Shown: positions 54,220 through 62,000 of the stretch, one piece after another | How positions within the stretch are numbered: the first letter of the stretch is position 1 | How the letters are laid out: each line of letters begins with the position of its first letter | Position numbers and translations under genes: made by a program | Notes under the pieces: model-generated | What the model was told of the DNA's origin: nothing | Database searches by the model: none | The model's input: only the letters and a program-made list of their open reading frames with translations | From: Candidatus Sulfurimonas baltica | Lineage (GTDB): Bacteria > Campylobacterota > Campylobacteria > Campylobacterales > Sulfurimonadaceae | NCBI RefSeq assembly: GCF_015265455.1 | Contig: NZ_CP054492.1 | Span: 124,001-188,000, forward strand | DNA: 64,000 nucleotides | Direction: 5' to 3'

Positions 54220-54978
54220 ATGGATCACACAACAATAATCAATAAACTTGGCGAGTTAAGCTACAAAGGTTTTAAAGATGCATATATGCACCAGATAGAA
54301 GATGTTAACTACGACACTCTATGTTTCGAAGACAGACTCTATCAACTTCTTGATGCTCAGGATATCTTTCTTAGAAATAAGCGCATTGCGATGGCATTTA
54401 GACTTTCAAAAATAAAAGATAAACAAGCTGCAATAGATGCTATAGATTTTTCTCCAAGAAGAAAAATAAATAAGACACAGATACACTCTCTGGCAGCACT
54501 AAATTTTATACATTCCAAGCAAAACGTCATAATCACGGGTAAAACAGGCACTGGTAAAAGTTACATTGCTCAAGCAATGGCTAATCGCGCAATTATTGAC
54601 GGATACAGAGCATATTATATAAGGACACCTTCATTGCTTGAGGAGATACGAATATCAAGAATAGATGGGACTTATACAAATTTACTCAAAAAATATTCAA
54701 GATTTCAGCTCCTGATTCTTGATGACTTTGGAGTTGCGCCAATGATTGAAGATGACGCTACAAATTTATTTGAGATTATTGAGGACAGAACTGAGATAAA
54801 TTCTACTATTATAACCTCACAACTTCCAGTGAGTGAGTGGTACAACTATCTCAATAACAACACAATTGCAGATGCAATTTTAGACAGGGTTGTTCACTCG
54901 TCTCACAGGGTAGAATTAAGTGGACCATCTATGCGAAAAATCAAATCTACGATAGAGAATAAGGAAATATTAGAATAG
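54220..54978 (+). CDS. istB: IS21 helper ATPase IstB
   Basis: 252 residues, normal size. DnaC-like AAA+ ATPase: Walker A ITGKTGTGKSYIAQAM at about 107, Walker B LLILDDFGVAPM, sensor STIITSQLPVSEWY, C-terminal DRVVHSSHRVELSGPSMR. Assists IstA in target choice. Preceded by AAAAAGGAAAAATACA. Confidence 0.95.
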   Translation: MDHTTIINKLGELSYKGFKDAYMHQIEDVNYDTLCFEDRLYQLLDAQDIFLRNKRIAMAFRLSKIKDKQAAIDAIDFSPRRKINKTQIHSLAALNFIHSKQNVIITGKTGTGKSYIAQAMANRAIIDGYRAYYIRTPSLLEEIRISRIDGTYTNLLKKYSRFQLLILDDFGVAPMIEDDATNLFEIIEDRTEINSTIITSQLPVSEWYNYLNNNTIADAILDRVVHSSHRVELSGPSMRKIKSTIENKEILE

Positions 54979-55178
54979 CATCCGGACACTTATGCTAAAA
55001 TGTTGTTACAGAAAATATCTCTTCTTAAACTGTCCGAACTGAAACGGCAGAGGTGTCCGGATACTCCGTCATATGCACACTTAGTTATGTCTTCAATTTA
55101 ATTAAATAGGGAGTTAACATATAATCCTATTGTCAATGAAGTTTGAGTATCATTTTATAAAGAGATATGGAGTTAAGA

Positions 55179-55736
55179 ATGATTCTACAACTAACAAAAA
55201 AATTATCAGATAAACTCAAAGTAGATTTAGTAGAGATTGATACCACGAAGCATAACGATATAGGTAATTATCATTGTAATTTACTCAAATTTGGTAGATA
55301 CAACTGTGTATTAATTACCAACGATAAAACTCTATTCTCATTTTTTATATATGGATTAATAGCTTCTGATTTCAAAGATTTTAAGGAGAGTATTTCTCAA
55401 CCCATTTTTAAGATAATGGTAGAGTTGGGATTCTCTCAATATCAGTTTGAAAAAGTATTACTTTCATTAGAAAATATTCAATATGCTAAAACTTCCAATA
55501 GGAGTGTAATTTCTTCTATGAATGATATGAAAAATCAGATTGAAGCTTATCTGTATGCTGGAGATAATCTCTATGAGCTTCACAGAAAACTCAACAATAC
55601 ACCTTACAAGTATGTTAAGTATAACTACCCTACTGATTTGTTTAAAGAGTTGTTAGGTAATTCAGATAATAGTAACCCTCACTCTAAAAACTGCAGTAGT
55701 GTAAATAATGTTGATTGGGATGGTAAAATAGAATGA
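55179..55736 (+). CDS. DUF6933-like protein
   Basis: 185 residues from ATG 55179 (GGAG 6 nt upstream; an earlier ATG at 55167 lacks a ribosome site). Resembles DUF6933: LTKKLSDKLKVDL at the start, NYHCNLLKFGRYNCVLITNDKTLFSFFIYGL, SNRSVISSMNDMKNQIEAYL, and YNYPTDLFKELL. Molecular role unknown. The TATAAT at 55120-55125 is a likely promoter, just outside the IS21 right end. The stop overlaps the next small gene by 4 nt. Confidence 0.65.
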   Translation: MILQLTKKLSDKLKVDLVEIDTTKHNDIGNYHCNLLKFGRYNCVLITNDKTLFSFFIYGLIASDFKDFKESISQPIFKIMVELGFSQYQFEKVLLSLENIQYAKTSNRSVISSMNDMKNQIEAYLYAGDNLYELHRKLNNTPYKYVKYNYPTDLFKELLGNSDNSNPHSKNCSSVNNVDWDGKIE

Positions 55737-55945
55737 AAATAAAAGAAATTATTGAAATTGAGATGGATGATTGTTTAGGATTTTATATAAATTTAGATTG
55801 TATAGTCTACACAGATAAAAGTTTCAAATATAGAATTAGAAAAGAGTATTATAAGTATGATAAACTAGAAATTGAAGATACTTTTTTTGATACTGATGAA
55901 GAGTCCAAAAGAGAGTTTGATTTAATTATTGAAGAGTATAGATAG
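55733..55945 (+). CDS. Small hypothetical protein coupled to DUF6933-like gene
   Basis: 70 residues, acidic, mixed alpha/beta (IIEIEMDDCLGFYINLDCIVYTD, RKEYYKYDKLEIEDTFFDTDEESK). ATGA overlap with the preceding gene argues for translation as a pair. No family recognised. The two could be a small accessory module, but no toxin or antitoxin motif is visible. Confidence 0.6.
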   Translation: MKIKEIIEIEMDDCLGFYINLDCIVYTDKSFKYRIRKEYYKYDKLEIEDTFFDTDEESKREFDLIIEEYR

Positions 55946-56287
55946 GGCTATTATTTAGAGTACTTTTCTCCTAAAGTGTGTTTTGGAGTATGTTCCAAAA
56001 TTCAGCTCTATTTGGAACAATCTTCCTGTTACTAAAAATTGTTTCAAATATAAGAAGAAAATGAACTTGATAGAGGTCTCTGTACTGGCAATGCTAGAGA
56101 TGCTGTGGAGTTTATGCTATGCGTGTGCGTTATAAAACAGTGTATTTCTCCTCTATCAATATGATATTTATTTTACTAAAAGTAGTACCAACCATTAACG
56201 CGTATAGTGCCTAAAATATAAAATAATAGATGATGTAAATATTGAATATTTAAAAGTGAATTTTACTATATTTTATTAAATTTGGAA
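55946..56287. other. Intergenic, no gene seen
   Basis: 342 bp between two converging genes. Contains a perfect 7-bp hairpin TTTTGGA/TCCAAAA (55981-56000, 6-nt loop), possibly the terminator of the DUF6933 pair. Otherwise AT-rich with no open frame of note. Confidence 0.5.
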
Positions 56288-57013
56288 CTATGCCAAATTT
56301 GTACTAGAAAAAGTATTACTACCTTTTAAAATATATCCATAATTGACAATATTTTCAATTTGTAATAAAGGGACTTTTCTCCTAAGTCTTGACATTGTAT
56401 CTCTTAAAGTGGAGTTTGAGATATTTTTGTTCTCCCATAGTATTGTTTTAATAGTTTCATTAGAGACGTTGTTATTTATATTTCTGCATAGTAGATCTAG
56501 GAGATTAAGTTCTTTGTTTGTCAAATCAACAGGCATATTGTCTATGAAAAATGTTTTTTTTGTAAGATTATATAATTGATTGTTGCCTAAATCAATAAAT
56601 TTATTAGGACTAAGTACTTTTAGGATACTTTGATGAACATATTTTATCTTTTTGAGTGCGACTGTCAGTGTTGCTTCTACATCACTTAATTCAAAAGGTT
56701 TGATTAAATAGCCAAAAATATTTGTGTCACTGGCATCTGAAATAGTAGCAGAGTCCCCATATGCAGTCGTAAATATAATGGGAAGAAAATAGAGTTCATT
56801 TAAAAGATGAGCAGAGGTAATGCCATCTATTGACCCATCTATGTTTATATCCATAAAGACAAGGTCTATAGTCTGGTTTTGAACTATATTGAATGCTTCA
56901 TCTTTATTTGTCGCTTCAAATATATTTTTGTAACCTAAGGTTCTAAGTATATGTTTTATGTATTGCAGACCAAAGACGTCATCTTCTACTACTAAAATAT
57001 TATATGTGTGCAT
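56288..57013 (-). CDS. Response regulator with winged-helix output
   Basis: 241 residues from ATG 57013, which overlaps the kinase gene by 14 nt. Receiver: ILVVEDDVFGLQYIKHIL, phospho-Asp in DLVFMDINIDGSIDG, TTAYGD, GYLIKPF. Output domain 145-235 with VDLTNKELNLLDLLC, STLRDTMSRLRRKVP and NYGYILKG, an OmpR/PhoB-type winged helix. It should bind direct-repeat DNA, and four 11-bp direct repeats lie in the nearby intergenic region. Confidence 0.88.
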   Translation of the reverse strand: MHTYNILVVEDDVFGLQYIKHILRTLGYKNIFEATNKDEAFNIVQNQTIDLVFMDINIDGSIDGITSAHLLNELYFLPIIFTTAYGDSATISDASDTNIFGYLIKPFELSDVEATLTVALKKIKYVHQSILKVLSPNKFIDLGNNQLYNLTKKTFFIDNMPVDLTNKELNLLDLLCRNINNNVSNETIKTILWENKNISNSTLRDTMSRLRRKVPLLQIENIVNYGYILKGSNTFSSTNLA

Positions 57014-58877
57014 GAGTGCTCTCAAAGTTAAGTTTAAATTTTGTGCCTTCGTTAAAGTCAAAAGTATAGTTTGAATTTGGCAGTTTTTTACAAAATTGGT
57101 CTATGAGTTTTAAACCTAAGCCATCTTCATTCTTTGCTTTTTTAAACTCTAAACCATTGTCTTGAATAATTAAAAAAGTTCTATTTTTTTCACTATACAA
57201 GGCTATTTTAATGCTGAGATTTTTATGCTCTTGATTATGTTTTACAGCATTCGTCAAAACTTCATTTACAAGAATTCCAATGGAGATTGCATGGTCAAAC
57301 TCAACAATAACTTTATTTGACATATCACTCATTTGCAAGTTTATATCTCCATAAGAGGCAGAGAGGTTTCTCACGATTTTCTCAAGATACTCTTTAAGAT
57401 TAATATTTACTAAGTCTGAGGAATTGTAAAGGTGTTCATGTATCATAGACATGGATTTTATACGATTTATCAGTTCTGTAAATTTTTGAGCCTCACTGCT
57501 TACTTTTGTATTTTCAAACCATAGCATTCCGATGATGACATGAAAGTTATTTTTTACCCTGTGATAGACTTCTCTTAAAAGCAACTCTCTCTCATCTATG
57601 AGTAGCTTTAGCTGTTTATTTGTCTTTGTTAAATCATCTGTTCTGTTTCTCACTTCTTTTTTTAGTTGATCTTGTGTAGTGTTTTTTATGTCTATTAGCA
57701 CTTTTTGTGTTGCAATCGTTTCATCTTTCATCTCGTTGTATCTGTCAGCTAACATTAGAGAAAATATAATCGCTTCGATTGCAGAAGCAATGATAAAACC
57801 ATATCTTGTAGTAAATGTATACTCGAACTGCCCCACTACCATAAAGGTAAATAGCACAACAAATACAAAGTAAGTCATCATGGCTAAAATATAATATTTT
57901 GATTTAGAGTAGCCCTTAAAATAGATAATCACTGAAATGAGTATAAGAATAATACTTGTCAATCCTGCTAAATTGTTAATAACTTTATTCCATGGTTGAT
58001 AAGAGAATAATACAAGAATACCTAAAATAAAAAAGATTCCAGAGAGTAGTCTTAATGCTTTATAGTAGTTTTTGAGATATTTTTTTACTTTAAGATACTC
58101 GAGTGAAAAGAGAACTAAAAATCCTATCATAAAGGCAGCTGAGAGGTGAAAGTGATAGATGTACTTTCCTAAACCTACATAACTTAAAAGACCACTCATG
58201 TTTACAATGTACACAAGGTTAAAAAAGCTGTAACCGACATAGTATAGAAATATCTTCTCTTTTAGTTTGAGATATAAAAAAAGATTAAAAAGTACAATCA
58301 TTAGCAAGATGCCAAATAAAAGAATATTTATAGTGTTCATGCTAAGAATACTATTGTAATGAAGGAAGCTCTTTTTTTCTACAGTGACTTTACCAAAGCA
58401 AGAGTACTTTCCTTGAAGCTGTACGTAAAAAGTCTGAGTTTGTCCAGTAGCTATTGGTACCTCAAACGAGAGTTTGCTCTCTTTTACCTCTCTAGTTTGA
58501 ATGGGTACAAAAACTCCATTTGACTTTTTTATCCATTTTTTATCGAAGTAGTAAAGATTTGCTACTTCATAAAAACTCTCATTAAGTGAGATGATAAAAC
58601 GCTCTTCTAAGCTTGCATTTGTGACACTGAACTTAAGCCAGAGAGCACCTTTTGTGTAGCCTAAGGTAAAGTTGTTGGGAGTGGTTTTAGAGAAATCTTG
58701 TGTCGCTATATCTTCAATGTTTAAAAGTGCAGTTTCATCTTTGATGTAAGAAATTTTAAAATCATTATCTACAGCATCATTTTCACCAACCATAATATTT
58801 GAATCTGAAAATAGAGTTGTGATAAAAAAGAGAAAAGTAAAAATATATTTAATCATGTATGTTTCACTTTTATCCAT
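57000..58877 (-). CDS. 7TMR-DISM sensor histidine kinase (HisKA_2)
   Basis: 625 residues. Signal peptide, 7TMR-DISMED2 beta-sandwich (about 40-175: LGYTKGALWLKFSVTN, FYEVANLYYFDKKW), seven membrane helices (about 185-385), coiled coil (390-430), HisKA_2 with His near 440 in LLREVYHRVKNNFHVI, and HATPase (IGILVNEVLTNAVKH, DNGLEF, GLGLKLIDQF). DISMED2 domains are thought to bind carbohydrate-like ligands. A second in-frame ATG at 58856 could be the start. Partner regulator overlaps its end; the giant surface protein gene is divergent. Confidence 0.92.
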   Translation of the reverse strand: MDKSETYMIKYIFTFLFFITTLFSDSNIMVGENDAVDNDFKISYIKDETALLNIEDIATQDFSKTTPNNFTLGYTKGALWLKFSVTNASLEERFIISLNESFYEVANLYYFDKKWIKKSNGVFVPIQTREVKESKLSFEVPIATGQTQTFYVQLQGKYSCFGKVTVEKKSFLHYNSILSMNTINILLFGILLMIVLFNLFLYLKLKEKIFLYYVGYSFFNLVYIVNMSGLLSYVGLGKYIYHFHLSAAFMIGFLVLFSLEYLKVKKYLKNYYKALRLLSGIFFILGILVLFSYQPWNKVINNLAGLTSIILILISVIIYFKGYSKSKYYILAMMTYFVFVVLFTFMVVGQFEYTFTTRYGFIIASAIEAIIFSLMLADRYNEMKDETIATQKVLIDIKNTTQDQLKKEVRNRTDDLTKTNKQLKLLIDERELLLREVYHRVKNNFHVIIGMLWFENTKVSSEAQKFTELINRIKSMSMIHEHLYNSSDLVNINLKEYLEKIVRNLSASYGDINLQMSDMSNKVIVEFDHAISIGILVNEVLTNAVKHNQEHKNLSIKIALYSEKNRTFLIIQDNGLEFKKAKNEDGLGLKLIDQFCKKLPNSNYTFDFNEGTKFKLNFESTHAHI

Positions 58878-58940
58878 TAAAGGGGTGTTTTTGAGCTTTA
58901 TTTTTACAAGTGTAAGTATAGCACACGAAAAAATTCATTT

Positions 58941-58983
58941 TCCGTCACCAATCCGTCACCGCTCCGTCACCGCTCCGTCACCG
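58941..58983. promoter_or_regulatory. Four 11-bp phased direct repeats in a divergent promoter region
   Basis: TCCGTCACC occurs at 58941, 58952, 58963 and 58974, an exact 11-bp period, about one helical turn, so all copies face the same side of DNA. Located between the kinase gene start and the giant protein gene, upstream of a possible -10 (TATTCT near 58990). Fits a binding array for an OmpR-type regulator. Confidence 0.65.
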
Positions 58984-59030
58984 TTTTGGTATTCTATGTG
59001 TAGATTTTAGAAAGAAAGGAAGAAAGAAAG

Positions 59031-59084
59031 ATGAAAACAAACAAAATAAAACACAAGGATATGAAATGCAAGTTTTTAGATTAA
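59031..59084 (+). CDS. Possible 17-residue leader peptide
   Basis: ATG after a GGAAGAAAGAAAG purine tract, reading MKTNKIKHKDMKCKFLD then stop, and overlapping the giant gene's start (59066) in another frame. May be chance; if translated it would couple ribosome traffic to the big gene. Confidence 0.25.
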   Translation: MKTNKIKHKDMKCKFLD

Positions 59085-62000
59085 AAGCTTTTGTACTTAT
59101 GTTGGTACTTTCTATAGCTTTGCAAGCGGGGACGCTTTTAAATACCTCTGCGGGGACGCTTTTAAATACCTCTATAGTAGCAGACGATTATAGTACAGGT
59201 GCAACTACAAAGTATAAATTTACATATACAACCCAAACAGCTTTTACATATATAAACGAGACAGCTCCATGGTATAAGAATTCTGTCCTCTTTGTAGATT
59301 TTCCTAGTCAATTTTCATTCAACTATACGCTAGGCGTTTCTGGTGATGATTATACTGTCCCTTGTGCTGATATTATAGACTCTATTACATTAAATGGTGT
59401 AGCTGTTACTTGTGTACGAGCTAGATCTTTTATTATGGGTAGTATACGAGTAGAATTAGCTGAGGATATTAGTGCCAACTCAACGTTAGAGGTAACACTG
59501 AAAAATGTAACTAACCCTACTACTGAAAGGATATATAATTTCGATCAAGTAGTAACTCAAAATCCATGGGGATGGGAAATTGATTTTTGGCAATCTCCTA
59601 AAGTTAAGATATCAAATTCAGTCAATACGGCACCTATTATCACTGAAGGTACAGATACTCAGCAACAGACAGGTGAAGATCTGAATGTAACATTTACTTT
59701 GAATGCAACAGATGCTGATAGTGATATTCTATCTTGGAGTATTTTATCTTTTCCATCAAATGGAGTAGCCACAGTAAGTTCGAATCCAGATGGTACATCT
59801 CAAGATATTACATATTCACCAAATCTAAATTACAATGGAACTGATAGCTTTGTAGTTAAAGTAGACGATGGACAATCAACAGATACAATCAATGTTGATG
59901 TTAACATTAGTGCTATAAATGATACCCCAACTATCACAAGTACACCAATTACAAGCGTAGTTGAAAATAGTATTTATAGTTATACACTTTTAGGAAGTGA
60001 TGTCGATGGTGATGACTTAAACTGGAGTGTGAGAAGTAACACACAACTTCCTAGTTGGTTGGAACTTAATACTTATAGTTTGCAATCTTCTTATTTAGGA
60101 TCAGGACTTACTGTCCCTTATGATATTGCTATTGATAATAGTGGAAAAGTATATATTACTGATTCTTTTGGAGATAAAACTATTGATATGTATGATAGTG
60201 GTTCTCAAAGCTCAATTATAACAGGATTAAATATGCCTTTAGGTGTAGCAGTTGATAGTAATGGTAATGTATATGTTAGCGACAGTATGGATGATGTTAT
60301 TAAAAAATATGATGGAAATACTGTAGAAACTATAATTACAGGATTGTCAGGCCCAAATGGTCTATCTATAGATAAGGATGATAATCTATATATATGTGAT
60401 ACAGGAAATAATGTCATTAAAAAATATGATGGAAATACTGTAGAAACTATAATTACAGGACTAAACACACCAAGACATATAGCTGTAGATAATGATGGTA
60501 ATTTATACATAACAAATCAAGGAGATGGTGAGATTATTAAATATGATGGTTCATCAACATCTGTAGTTTTCAGTGGTATTAATGCACCATGGGGTATTGC
60601 TGTTGATAAATATAATAATATTTATTTTACAGATCAAGATAATACGCTTAAAAAATATAATGGAGTTGAAACTACTATATTAAAGAGTGGATTATCTTCA
60701 CCAAGAGGTATAGATTTAGATAATCAAGGAAATATATATGTTGCAGAAACTGGTAAAACAGGTTTTTTAAAGATTGAACTTCCTAAAACTATTTTATCAG
60801 GAACCCCAACAATTGCAGATATTGGAGTACATGATGTAAACCTAACACTCAGTGATGGCACAAACCTAACTGAACATAACTTCCAAATTACAGTAAAGAA
60901 TATAAATCATGCGCCAACAGCGTCAAATATTAGCTTTACTATAGATGAAGATAGTAATCTAAACGTAAGCGATTCAAACTTCACATCTATCTTTAACGAT
61001 GTTGATGCAAATTATGGCGACGTTCTAGACTCAATAGTAATAACAACTCTTCCTTCAAAAGGAACATTAAAACTAAACAGCAACAACGTAGCGCTAAATC
61101 AACAAATAGCTGTAGAAGACATAGTAAACTTAACGTTCACTCCAGCAGTAAATGAATTTGGAACTCCATATGATAGCTTTGGTTTTAAAGTAAATGATGG
61201 AAGAACTAGCTCTAACTCAGCCAATACAGCTACGATAAATGTAATTGCAGTTGATGATGCACCAACATTAGAAGCCATAGCAAATAAGACAAGTATTGAA
61301 GATGGTGATGATTTAAACATCACTCTAGCGGTGAATGATATAGAAGGTCATCCTATTACTTACATAGTTACCTCTTCAAACCCTTCAATCGCTACAGCAG
61401 TAGTAGATGCAAATGGTGACTTAATTGTTACATATATTTCAGATGCAAATGGTTTAGTAAACTTTGAAGTAAACGCAACTGCAAATGGAAAAACTGCGAC
61501 CCAAAGCTTTGATGTTGCAATTTCGGCTGTAAATGACACGCCTGTCATTGCATCTATATCTGATATAACCAAAGATGAAGATTTCGATACATTTAATGTA
61601 TCTATCGCTCCATCAGATATAGATAGTGATAACCTAAAACTATCTGTAGATATGAATGATAGTACAATCATATCTATACCAACTAACTCTACAGATTGGA
61701 TAGCAAATGCAAACTACAGTGGCGGTCTTGCATTGTCAATTTCACCAATTGCAAATAAATTTGGAACAACAGAGTTAAATGTAACTGTAGAAGATCCAAG
61801 TGGTGAAAAATATAGTGAGACATTTAGCATTACAGTAACTCCAACAGATGATGCACCAGTGGCTTTTTCTATGGCAGCAACAGTCGGACCTAACTCTCAA
61901 AATACTTTTGATACATTTTCACCAAACTTTAGTGATGTTGATGGACACAATCCAATTATGTTAAAAATAGAAACTTTACCATCTGTAGGAACATTTGAAA

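Larger units (their letters stand above)
52457..55077 (+). mobile_element. IS21-family insertion sequence, complete, 2621 bp
   Basis: Contains istA and istB. Ends are inverted: left TGCAAAAAACGGAG..., right (reverse complement) TGCATATGACGGAG..., continuing CGGACACC..TGCCGTTT.AGTTCGGACA in both. A 6-bp target duplication CACTTA flanks it (52451-52456 and 55078-55083). The left end carries four TCGGACA subterminal repeats (52475, 52498, 52521, 52545; period 23-24) and the right end two in opposite orientation, the multiple terminal repeats expected for IS21. Intact flanks suggest a fairly recent insertion. Confidence 0.93.

Noticed and set aside
55167-55945. Toxin-antitoxin pair
   Set aside because: The overlapping genes have suitable layout, but the first resembles DUF6933 and neither shows a known toxin or DNA-binding antitoxin motif.
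59125-60460. Short direct repeats as a CRISPR array
   Set aside because: Repeats are in frame inside a protein gene, with no spacer pattern and no cas genes in the window.
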